Shown one piece after another: positions 21,215-31,434 of a stretch of 35,041 nucleotides of DNA (position 1 is its first letter; each line of letters opens with the position of its first letter). The DNA lies in contig JAIXMF010000125.1 in the NCBI GenBank assembly GCA_025201365.1, positions 1-35,041 of the forward strand, given 5' to 3'. A program made the translations under genes and the position numbers. The stretch is from Syncephalis plumigaleata. Lineage: Eukaryota; Zoopagomycota; Zoopagomycetes; Zoopagales; Piptocephalidaceae. The notes beneath the pieces are model-generated. The model did no database searches, was not told the DNA's origin, and saw only the letters and a program-made list of their open reading frames with translations.

Positions 21215-24200
21215 ATGCCAAATTCTACGTTTAAACTGGCCCATCCTTTGGCCAGAATGCTGGTGGGTTTCGTTGTCGTTGTCGTTGTCGTTCTATCCTC
21301 CATGGTTAACACGTCCGTTATGGTTCGTGCGGAAATCATCACCAATTCGATCTTTGTCCCCTGTGCCACCAATCCTCTCATGACTGTAACAAACTTCAAC
21401 TACAACTATGACACGTCCGACAACACCATCAGTATCTCAGTGACTGGAACGGCAAATGATAACGTTCAGGGATTTAATGAAAAAGTTAACGCTCAAGTGC
21501 AATTGGTAATGCAATCATTTAGCAATGTCGAAGCAGTTAACAAGTTAGGCGAGGCTTGCGATCTATTTAGCGGGTGTCCCAATAATGAACCGGCTGTAAA
21601 AAAGGGGACATGGTCATTGGAGAAGGTATGTATACGTGTGTTTGCAGCAATACAATAGGGGAGGGGAGGGGGAGATCATTTTATAAATATCACTAGATTG
21701 ATGACTAACTCGTTGTATGATGATTAGAAGGGTATCTCATTGTCTAAGCCCATTCCATGGATTGATTATAACATTACAGTGCGTATGCCGTTTGAATCGG
21801 GTCGAGGCAACTATTTCTGTGCGACAATTCCCATTACTCAGGCCCTTGAGAGTTATAATCCTTTGGCTGGTCAAATATCTGCCGTGCTACCACCATTGGC
21901 CCTAGTAGCTGGATTGCTGGACACGTATTTAAGTCAGGATTACAGTTTACTTACCTTTGTCATGGGCGATGGCTCATCTTTCCGACTACCGGGCTTCTTT
22001 GACTTGTGGGAACACGCGCAATGGGTTGTCATGACAGGTATGCTAGGCACCTACTATACAAGACCGTATGAAGCATTTGTTAGTGGATTTGGATGGAGTT
22101 TCTTCAATTGGAATATCTCATTCATTGATGCAATGGCTGGCGAGTCGATGGCACAACCAGGCCATTTAGTACCATCATCACCCGTCATTGGTAGTGGTAG
22201 CGGTAGTGGTAAGATTGTCAATGCCCAGGATGCAGCGGCAACACATCGACTAGTGGCACGACAACAATTGCCCGCATGCTCGCCTAATAATCCAGGACCT
22301 GCCGGTGCATGTAGTAATCCGAGTCATTGTTGTAGTGTTTCTGGCTATTGTGGTGAAGGTCCAACTTATTGCGGTGAAGGTAGTGGTCCTGCAGCTAATA
22401 GTAAATCACCTGCTACTGCACCTGCTCCATCTACTAGTACTACTCATACTAATGGTAATAGCGGTACCGGTTCACCCGATCAAGCGACAACCACATCGGA
22501 TGACAATGCCATATTCTATTCCAGTACACACTCGGGCATCACCGCTTATGCCAACTACGTGGGCGTGGCTACTGATCGTCTAGTACACGTCACATTCTAC
22601 ACTTTTATCTTTGCCATGTTGATCTACTTGGTGGTGGCAGCTATAGGAATCCTCGTCTATGGGCAAGTTCGTAATTATCGCGGTGTATACTCAAAGACAT
22701 GGCCAAGTCTAACTATTATCACGGATGGTGCCATTGGCATTCTATTACGATTGGCCATACTGGGCTTTCTCCCTTTATTGCTAACATCCATGCATCATTT
22801 GGCATTACCGTCAACTAGTCAATTTGGAGCGGGCGGTGTTGCTATCGCTTCAATAACCATCATGATCCTATTGAGCGGTCCCGTTTACTTGCTCTTTCTC
22901 ATCTTCACTCGTCACTCACCTACCGCGCTATTCGATTCATCGGTATATCTACTTCGATTAGGTCCACTTTATAACACGTTTGTGGCAGGTCGAATTCGAT
23001 ATGCAGTAGTACCGATATTCCGTCGTGTTATCTACGCCGTTATCATTGGCGCGGGACAAAAGAGTGGCGTGGCTCAGTTGGCATGCCTAATTGTGTTTGA
23101 AATTGGATTTGTCCTTCTAGAAATGTGGCTCGTACCACGATCAATGGCATTCGGTAATCAATTAGCCGCGAGTACCGGTATGCTACGCACTATCGGCTGG
23201 CTATTCGTCATTCCACTGCTTAGAACACTATCATTAAGCGAGGGAAAACGTCAGATAGCAACATTCGCCTTTGTATTATTCCATCTATTGCTACTACTAT
23301 TATGGCTGCTATTGATTATACGCTCCCTTGTGTGTATACTACTTCGTTATCGTGCTCAGTCGCTATTTAACACGCCAGGTGCTAGCAATGGTAGACAGCG
23401 TCCCGTAATTCGACACGCTATCCATCAGCAGAACGATAGCGGTGAGAATGGCACGGGTCAACCCACGCCAAATGGTACCGGTAATCTAGGCAGTCCGATG
23501 ACCGTAGGCGATTTTGAGTTTATCGTACGTGATGGCGGTGACTCGTTCGATCGTTACCATCCACCTACCGGTCGATTTAGCGCTGTACCACGTGCCAGTG
23601 TCATATCAGGAGCGTATAGTGCTACCGGTTCGATTGAGCCATCAAGTAACAATAGTAATGGTAACAACGCCACCACCACCACCAACAATGGTAGTGGTAG
23701 TATGTTAGCAGGAGTAGCAGGACCAGGCACACCAACCTCTATTAATAATGGTAGTCTACGATATACGCATAAACGTGAAGATAGTCAAACGATGTCCATT
23801 GACTCGACCCCCACTTCACGACCACGTCGACAAAGTGATGCCGACTTTTTACGTTCTAGCACGCCCACTACCACCGATGCACTGATTGCACCATCGCGTG
23901 GCTATATCACCGATGGTACTGGCAACTCGTCATTACGCTCTTATCCTGATACAGCCGACTATGCAGGTACACCAGCCGATGGTGCTTATCTCGATGATGA
24001 TGCGCAATCACAAGGAGATGAACTATTCTATTATGGTGGTGGTGAGGTGCCTAGCACGACAGATGATGCAAGTGCTACCGGTGCAGCTAGTGCTAATCAA
24101 CCACGCCTAATACCGGCATTCCTACGTCAACACGATGCTCAGGATAGTTCAGGTGATGAGATGGGCATGCAGAATCAGACTACATTCCCTCGTTATATGA

Positions 24201-24232
24201 GACGAGCCGAGACACACAATCAGCGTGCATAG
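21215..24232 (+). CDS. ML-TRP (FLC-like) membrane protein with an inserted hevein-type chitin-binding module
   Basis: Two exons (21215-21625, 21728-24232) give 971 residues. A signal peptide (~14-39, with a run of valines) precedes an ML-like (TRP_N) domain to about residue 185. The TRP-type membrane domain begins with LAGQISAVLPPLALVAGLL. It contains the family block FFDLWEHAQWVVMTGMLGTYY...YEAFVSGFGWSF, and has further helices from ~422 to ~675. The extracellular loop between these parts carries a Cys-rich module at 321-355 with CCSVSGYCG and YCGEG, flanked by Ser/Thr/Gly linkers. The cytosolic tail (~675-971) is disordered. Fungal relatives (FLC/Pkd2-like) act in plasma or internal membranes in calcium, FAD or wall-stress functions; which applies here is unknown. 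The chitin-binding loop suggests contact with the cell wall. The intron has a GTATGT donor and lies inside the ML-like domain. Confidence 0.9.
22277..22381 (+). other. Hevein-like (ChtBD1-type) module inside the ML-TRP protein
   Basis: Thirty-five codons contain six cysteines (residues 321, 332, 338, 339, 345, 352) in the hevein order C-C-CC-C-C. The hallmark CCSVSGYCG and YCGEG give the Ser and two aromatic positions that normally stack on N-acetylglucosamine; one usual Trp/aromatic site is Val or Ser here. The last one or two cysteines of longer hevein domains are absent, so the fold may rest on three disulfides. It shares an uninterrupted exon with the membrane domain. Confidence 0.8.
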
Positions 24233-25248
24233 TATCCAATGAATGAATGAATGACTAATTAGTTGATGTGTGCGTGCGTGTGCGTATGTGCGTATGTGCG
24301 TTATACGCTATTATTGCTATTTGATCGTAGAATAACAATGATAGTATATAATAGTCATAGCATTATTATTTTCAGCGATATCCATGATGCATATCATCAT
24401 TTAATTGTTTTCCTGCCTTATTACACCCATTATATATTTATACGTTATTAGTATTTGCATAATAAAAATGCAGTAGTTTATTAAACCCATTATTCATCTA
24501 CATGTGTGTGTGTGTGTTTATCATGTGTATACATGTTATCTAGTGATGTATATATTGTCATAAATACTAGTAAGTACTAATAACAAAAATGGCGCAATAC
24601 ATGAGTGGATTCTTTCTCTTGTTTGCTTTTGATTGAGATTATTGTAAAGCTACATAAATAGTTATTTGTAGCTTGTACTACTAAAATGGGAATAGACTAT
24701 TAGGTAACATGGCAAAAATCACTCATTACTTATTTAGATTGATGGCAAAAACCACTCAATACATTTAGACACTTTTATATATCGATAAACTAATCAAGTA
24801 ATTCTCCACAATTAGTGTAGACTATACTAGTACTAATGACGATGATGATAGTGATGATGGAATGTATCTGTGATATTATACGCATTCCTTAGTAATACTA
24901 TGGCCAATAGCAATAATTGCTCAATGATCTGAAGGTAGTGATCACTTGCATATTCACTAGAATGATTCTAATAGTAATGAAGGGAAAAAACAAGAATAGC
25001 ACCAAGATGATGTTAGTAGATGTTTCCTTCTTCCATGGCTTAGCAATCTATAAAAAGGCAGATGTTTATGTATATCAAAATGTAATATCGTTACTTTCAT
25101 TTCTATCATCATCATCATCATCATCATTCATACTTGTGATCTTTTACGGTTGAGTAGCATTATAGCCATCTCTATTTGACATTAGTCATTGATTCAAATC
25201 ATCATCTTTTTGTTAGGAAACTAGCATTGTTTATTTATTCATTATTAC
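24233..25248. other. Intergenic region between ML-TRP and metal ATPase genes
   Basis: Both neighbours are on the plus strand, so this holds the ML-TRP 3' end and the ATPase promoter. It is AT-rich, with GTGCGTATGTGCG repeats at about 24267-24302, a TG tract near 24503-24517, an imperfect direct repeat at 24709-24769, and ATC repeats near 25107-25128. The open frame 24917-25153 is not convincing. Confidence 0.55.
24709..24769. repeat. Imperfect direct repeat of about 30 bp
   Basis: Two copies (24709-24738 and 24742-24769) both start ATGGCAAAAA, continue with CACTCA and end in ATTTAGA. They differ by a few substitutions and a small indel. They could be a local duplication or a regulatory repeat. 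Confidence 0.7.
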
Positions 25249-28200
25249 ATGATGGAGAGTGTCAAGGGATCCATTGAGAAATCAACAGGTAAGCAAGGGA
25301 AAAGAGATATCGTCATACTAGAAATATACTAATGAAATGGGAATGGCTGTATGAAATAATTAGCTATAACAATGGATGTATCCAATGAGAATGATAATGG
25401 TCATTCATATTCATGGGAGATTGATCCGCGTGTACGTACTGTAAGGCTACGTGTCTACGGTATGGTGTGTTCAAGTAAGTGGCACTTATGGTATACTTAT
25501 ATTATATTTACACTATTATTACTACTATCATTCAGGTTGTGAGACATCATTAACCAGTGGACTAGAGGCGATATCCGGTGTACGTAAAGTATTCGCTAGT
25601 TCAATGTTACAATTGGCTGAAGTGCATTACGTACCTGGATCCACGCTAAAGGATGATGATAGTATCGTGGAGCAGATTCAACTACTAGGCTACCAAGCAG
25701 AATTCAACGAAGATGACGAACCATCCACGGTCACACTAATGGTGGTACATGAACCATCATCATCATCAGCATTGCCCATTGATAAGGTGGTCGATTTACT
25801 TACCATGCAACCGGGTGTCTACCAAGTTAGAATGCGTCGTAGTACATCAACATCGTCAGCATTATCTACTCAACATCATGGTTCCTCCATCTACACTCTG
25901 AACATCAATTATAATCTGGAAATGACCGGACCACGCACCCTTCTAAATGTCCTGTCCACTGCTGGTGTACAAGCATATCTACCCGAAAGGATAGCGATCA
26001 ATGATAGAACACGCTACCATCAAAGACGTCGTCTATCACTATTGCTGATATGTGCACTCTTTGCCATCCCCACGATTGTCATTGAACTTGCCTTTCCGGA
26101 TAGTCTACATGAACCCACCTATAAAGCGATCATGCCACGCGATTGGCTAATGCTAGTGTTGGGCACTATTCTACAAGGATTCGTGTGGCCATTCTACGTG
26201 GCCACTTATCGTTCATTACGCTACGCTAAACAAGTGACCATGGATGCATTATTGGCATTATCCACGACGGTCGGCTATCTATTCTCGGTGGCTGGCATCA
26301 TCATTACCGCTGCCACACTAGGAGATATTCGTCTTGGTATGTTCTTCGATATGAACGCCATGCTCATTGTATTCTTCATGCTAGGACGCTACCTACACCA
26401 AATTGGCAAGCATAAGGCAGCCCGCGCTCTATCCGAATTGAAGGGACTACAAACGGATACAGCTCATCTTGTCATGATGAATGATCATCATCATACAATG
26501 AAATCGTCTAGATTCACTTCTAATGCTGACACTTACAATGAGACAATGCCCAATACGGATTCGATAGTATTAATGACCGACCTGGTCGATTCATCCATTG
26601 CACGAATTTATACGGTGGACATTCGACTCGTGCAACGATACGATGAGCTAGTCGTATTCACCGGTGAGTCCATTCCCGTGGATGGATTTGTACTTGATGG
26701 ATCTGGCGATGTGGACGAATCGCTTATTACGGGTGAGGCCATACCGGTGAAGAAACAATCGGGTGCACGCGTCGTTGGTGGCGCGAAACTAGTCACGGGA
26801 CAGTTGCGTATACGTGTGATGAAGACCTCCACCGAGGGAACGCTAGCGGATATCGGCAAATTGATAGAGTCAGCGCAAGCATCCAAGATATCCGTACAAA
26901 AGTTGGCAGATCGTATTGCATCGGTATTCTGTCCGGCTGCCATTATCCTCTCATTCGTCGTGCTATTCGTCTGGCTTGGTCTTACGTTAAGCGGTGCGGT
27001 AACCAACACGGAAGGCTATCCACCGGTCATCTTCTCGTTGAACTTTTTCATCGCCATCCTAGTGGTGGCATGTCCCTGTGCTGTATCACTTGGTGAGTAT
27101 TTCCTACTTATTTATTTATTAATTTATCGACTTGTATACTAATCAGTAATGAATTAGCGGTACCGACTGTACTGGCCGTAGCCACCGGTATAGCATCCAA
27201 GCTTGGTGTACTCGTTCGTGATGGTAATGCCTTTGAACAGGGCGCCAAAGTCACAGCGGTGGTGTTTGACAAGACGGGCACGCTAACCGAGGGAGTGTTC
27301 AGCGTGATATCCTACACGGTATTGTCCATGAAACAATCGAGCGACGATGCATCCGGTCATCATGATATGGTTGGAGCAGCATCGACTGCAAGTAAACATC
27401 CGGTATCTCGTGCCCTCGCTCGACATTGGGCCAAATACGATGATCCCGAACAGAATGGTGTCACTGATCTGGTGGATATACCGGGTGAAGGCTATACCTG
27501 CAAGATCGATCATCAGTTAGTAGCCATCGGTAAATCAACGTGGATTACGCGTCAATGGCTCAATGATGATATGTACAAGCAGACTAGGGATGATTTGAAT
27601 CAATGGGTGCAAGCACAGGAAACACACGGATATACAGGTAAATAGCAGTGGAGTGGCATACTCGTAAATAATCGAATGAACTACTTAATAACAATTATAC
27701 TAGTGGTAGTGGCAATGGTAAAGGATATCGTGCATGCTTACGCACTTGAGGATAAACCGCGTGACAACGCCAAAGAAATAGTGAAATGGCTACAAGATGC
27801 TGGTAAAGAGGTGCACCTAGTAAGCGGGGATAATCAACGTGCCGTAGAACGATTAGCAAAGCAAATTGGTATTGCATTGGAGCATGCACAGGGCACCTGC
27901 CTACCCGAGGACAAGGTTACCGCTATTAAGCGGTTGCAAAACAATGGACACGTCGTGCTATTTGTAGGCGATGGCATTAATGATGCGCCCGTACTCGCTC
28001 AAAGTCATCTCGGTGTAGCATTGTGCTCCGGTGCCGATGTAAGTATGGAAGCAGCTCGCGCCGTACTAATGCGCAATGACCTCGCTGATATTGCCGTACT
28101 ACTTGACTTGTGTCGTGCCGTACTTTGGCGTATTCGTTTCAATTTCATATGGGCATTTGCCTATAACACGGCATTAATTCCATCAGCTGCCGGTGTATTC

Positions 28201-28332
28201 TACGCGTTGAATCATTTCCGTATTCCACCTGTCATTGCCAGCGCAGGCTCGCTACTCTCCGTATTACCTGTGATTGCTGCATCACTCTTATTGCGTACCT
28301 TCTATCGTCCACCGCAGATTAAGCATGTTTAA
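25249..28332 (+). CDS. P1B-type heavy-metal (probably copper) transporting ATPase
   Basis: Five exons (25249-25288, 25364-25474, 25536-27092, 27158-27637, 27704-28332) give 938 residues. The N-terminal HMA domain has GMVCSSC (Cys49, Cys52). A second HMA-like stretch (~115-205) has the fold's sequence pattern but no CxxC. Membrane helices start near residue 215. The actuator motif is TGEA (449-452), the metal-site motif CPC (563-565), the phosphorylation motif DKTGT (Asp607), then SKHP (648-651), GDGIND (818-823) and the TM7 YN pair (883-884). The TM8 MxxSS motif of Cu+ pumps is not present; the matching place reads SLLSV. After CPC the usual ALGLATPT reads AVSLAVPT. It should pump Cu+ or a related metal across the Golgi or plasma membrane, with specificity uncertain. 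AATAAA sites at 28381-28390 fit its 3' end. Confidence 0.92.
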
Positions 28333-28489
28333 CAAAATATCACATAAGTATATCATCATTATTATCATTATTATCAGTTTAATAAATAAAGTAATCAGCT
28401 ATGATCATGTGCACGATTTTCTTTATTATTATTATTTAAATGCTAATGTAGACTGATGAATTAAACTGCAGACACTGGATGACTACAGC

Positions 28490-29188
28490 TTATAGCATGG
28501 CCACTAATACGAGGGATAGTAAGCAGAGAATGATTTCCATATATCTTGCAGTATATTGCGGTGAACCTGATCGTCGACTCGCACCATTACTGCTATGCTT
28601 CCCTTGGCTGCTACTATTGGCGTTGGCAGCACGCGCTACACCCGTCGCATCCGGTGTGTTGGCATAAGTGGATGCCTCCGAGTTGCTGAACACGTAGTCC
28701 AAATGTACGCTTACCGAATGATTGCCTTTAGCATTGGCAACGACGATACAGAAGCCCGACTGGCCACCGCCCAAGTGATGGGCTTTTTTCTCGCCTATTA
28801 TACACCGAGAGATCGAGTTTTCTTTCGTGAATATACACGAGCTATTGATATCGACACGCTTTCTAACCCGATTTGCAGTACGATTGGCGTTCTGATAACT
28901 TTTGATCCGATTCCAATCCGACATTGGTGTCACGAACACACTGCTTATTTTGTCGTCCTTGAGCACTGTTAAGTTGTAGGACACATACTTGACATAGCTG
29001 AAGGAACAAACGGCGCGATATCCTTCCACGTCAACGGTCAACAAGTTTCGTTCACCTTTCACCGTCTATAGTATGGATGCGGGTATTTAATAAGACTATT
29101 CAGTATTATATTGACTATGGCAACTCACTCTGATAAACACTAGCCACGTTAATAGCGTGACCGTAATCCAAGGAAATATCAACACCAT
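28490..29188 (-). CDS. Small secreted, probably GPI-anchored protein of unknown family
   Basis: Two exons (29188-29129, 29065-28490) give 211 residues. Exon 1 encodes only the signal peptide (MVLIFPWITVTLLTWLVF) and joins in phase 0 to exon 2. The mature domain of ~130 residues is basic and beta-strand-like. It has four cysteines (in AVCSF, SSCIF, SRCII and GFCIV) and NLT, NRT, NSS and NHS sequons. A Ser/Asn/Gly-rich linker (~165-190) leads to a C-terminal hydrophobic tail (ILCLLSLVLVAML), the layout of a GPI-anchored protein. I do not recognise the family. It is convergent with the metal ATPase gene, with only 157 bp between stop codons, and divergent from the GATA gene. The alternative exon 1 frame fails at the splice junction. 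Confidence 0.8.
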
Positions 29189-29999
29189 TGATGTAGAGAA
29201 CAATAAAAAACAGTTGAATGCAGAAATGTTGGTATATATACACACACACACGTACACATACACAAAAGAATGCTTAATGCTGAAGAATGCAAGAGGAGAA
29301 GATGAAGAAAAAGAAACGAATTACTACAAAGGCTTTGGATGGCCACTCGCTGTACTCTTTAATGATAAATCAGCTACTCACAATTGCCCCATCACCGCCC
29401 ATTCGTTTACCATCATATTGTGTAACTTTGACATTGATAAATGACGAGTTTCATTGTATTTGTATATATTGTATATGGAGTCATCATAACCAATCAATAC
29501 TATACGTTTAGCTAACGATCGAGTTATTTATCATTGAGTAACGATGATTTATCATGTCAAACAATATATTAATCTCTCTGCATGTTTATCATTTTATTGC
29601 AAAGTATCCTCATCACCATCACTGCAAGTTTGATAAATTACAGGATAAAGAAATGGTACCACGATAGTTTCTACGGTATGGGTTGTGTCTCTATTTTCCC
29701 CACCTCCTTCATTCCTTTCTAGTGTAGATCTATAATGGTCAAGAACATAGGATGTGAATAAGGCTAATAATGCAAAGGAACCAGTGTCAACTTGCTAGAT
29801 CGTCTCTGGTATAAATGCCAGTGACGCAGACGACTCTTATCGTTGACCGTAATACACTTATTTTCTAACAGCATTTCCGTAACAAATATCTATTGTATCT
29901 AAACACTAACGAACGAAAGAACGAAAGAACGAAAGAGCGTATATATAGCTATTGATAAATAGCACTTACTTTATATTCTTGTTGATCCATTCATCTTGT
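29189..29999. other. Divergent intergenic region, GPI-type protein / GATA factor
   Basis: This AT-rich stretch should hold both promoters. A GAAC/GAAA repeat lies just before the GATA start, and CA repeats lie at 29237-29262. Several GATA cores occur, as expected in AT-rich DNA, and I give them no weight. No gene is visible. Confidence 0.55.
29911..29937. repeat. GAACGAAA short tandem repeat
   Basis: Three units of GAACGAAA/GAACGAAAG lie 60-90 bp upstream of the GATA-factor start codon, probably in its 5' leader. They are purine-rich on the plus strand. Confidence 0.8.
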
Positions 30000-31113
30000 A
30001 TGTCGAACGAAATAGTCGCAAGTTCAAGTTCCTCGCTTGAACATGTTGTCCATTCGATGGAGTCACTCGATCTACCGCGATCACCGCAAGCGATCACTAC
30101 ACGTGTTACGCCAACTCCGTTACCTCTCGATAGCAACTATGATCTATCTCTCTTGCAACTATATGATGGTATACCAAGTATGATACCTGAAGATAATAGT
30201 AACAATAGCGAGAATCCATTATTATTCAATACATCGTTATCCATGGCACAACCACTTGTAAATAGTCATATAACATCCGATTCACCATGTCAAGCCACTG
30301 AAATAAACCATTCTCATCATTCAACGGACACAAGCAGTACTTCGTTAGCCGAATCGTCTTTACTGTTAAATCCTAGTATCCTGTCCACTTTTATGGATCC
30401 ACGTTCACTTGCTATTACGAGCCCGTTAAGTGAAGATGGACTTGACACCATGAGTCGCCTACTTTTTGCGCAACATCTTGAATTGTATTCAGCACATGGT
30501 CAACTACTACCTATTTTGTCATCATCATCATCATCATCATCAGCACCATTTGGAGAGACGGCTTATGGTGCAGGTATCGTGCCACCAACCATAACGGCAG
30601 CAGCAGCACATGTTCCACCCTTGAACATAGACACTTCGACCTCGTTGGCAGATGAGCTATCCAATTACACAGATACAATGCTACTTGTAAATCATCAACG
30701 ACAATGCGCTAATTGCCAGTGTGTACACACACCAAGCTGGCGTCGTAATGAATCAGGCACTGGTGTACTCTGCAATGCTTGTGGTCTCTAGTAAGTGATC
30801 AATTATAACGGAACATACTTCATCTTTATCTAATTGATTACTTGTTCATTCACCGTCTAGTCAACGACTACACGGTCGTCCTCGTCCATGGTTCATTGAT
30901 GTTGACGGTGTGGTAAAGGTGCGCCGTCCACGCCGTAGCAACAATCTTCGTCGTGTTGAGGCGATGTCTAAATCCGTAAAACTCGAGGGTAGTCCTCATC
31001 GTAAAAGAATGGAAAGCAAAAAGAACCGCACCGGTTCTAACAAGCGTGCTGTAAACGATACCAGGACAAATGAAGAAACATCGGTAATGGTATCATTACC
31101 ATTTATAAGTTAG
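30000..31113 (+). CDS. Single GATA-type zinc-finger transcription factor
   Basis: Two exons (30000-30790, 30861-31113) give 347 residues. The zinc finger has Cys236, 239, 258 and 261 in the form C-x2-C-x18-C-x2-C. It contains HTPSWRRNESG and LCNACGL, followed by YQRLHGRPRPW and a basic tail (KVRRPRRS). The x18 loop is one of the two spacings seen in fungal GATA factors. The intron interrupts the Tyr codon right after CNACGL, so both exons are needed for DNA binding. The first 230 residues are Ser/Leu/Pro-rich and acidic in places, as in an activation region. The end is Lys/Arg-rich and may be nuclear-targeting. The first ATG is at 30000; the upstream TTG extension is rejected. Target genes are unknown. 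Fungal single-finger GATA factors include nitrogen, light and mating regulators. Confidence 0.92.
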
Positions 31114-31150
31114 TCTCGTATGCGTATCATTCATATTCCTGAATAAATTG

Positions 31151-31210
31151 AGTACCCTAATGGTCATAATGTCGAATTAGGTACTAAATAAAGAGTACCC
31201 TAAAGGGCAT
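31151..31210 (+). promoter_or_regulatory. Direct and inverted repeat element around the GATA-factor poly(A) site
   Basis: AGTACCCTAA occurs at 31151 and again at 31194, each followed by a GGxCAT-like end. Between them, ATTAGGTACT (31176-31185) is the inverse of the first copy with one bulged base, so the transcript could form a stem of about ten pairs. AATAAA signals lie at 31142-31147 and 31187-31192. It lies just downstream of the GATA stop codon. A role in 3'-end formation or mRNA stability is inferred. Confidence 0.45.
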
Positions 31211-31401
31211 GAGCAATGATTACGCCGTCACTCATAACCCATATTGTTCTTTTTCTTTTTCTCTACGAGAATGTAGTCGCTATCATTTGCATGCTAGCTA
31301 TACATATAAATAATGCGACAATATGCTATAGCTGATTACTAGTAACATTTAATGAGCTATCATTTACTCTTCTCTATTCTTTACGCTTGTTAACGATATT
31401 G

Positions 31402-31429
31402 ATTTCTTTCTTTCTTTTCTTTTCTCTTT
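31402..31429 (+). promoter_or_regulatory. Pyrimidine tract directly before the His-rich protein start
   Basis: A T/C-only run, CTTT-rich, ends five bases before the ATG. Such CT tracts mark transcription start zones of strongly expressed fungal genes. Confidence 0.5.
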
Positions 31430-31434
31430 AAACA

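Larger units (their letters stand above)
31114..31434. other. Intergenic region between GATA factor and His-rich protein genes
   Basis: It contains the GATA gene 3' end, with two AATAAA signals and a repeat/hairpin element, and the compact promoter of the His-rich protein gene, which ends in a pyrimidine tract. Confidence 0.65.

Noticed and set aside
24917-25153. 78-residue open frame with a Ser run before the metal ATPase
   Set aside because: The Ser run comes from an ATC microsatellite, and nothing else supports coding.
30000-31113. GATA factor as the master iron regulator of the neighbourhood
   Set aside because: Fungal iron GATA repressors carry two fingers with a Cys-rich region between them. 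Only one finger is present here.
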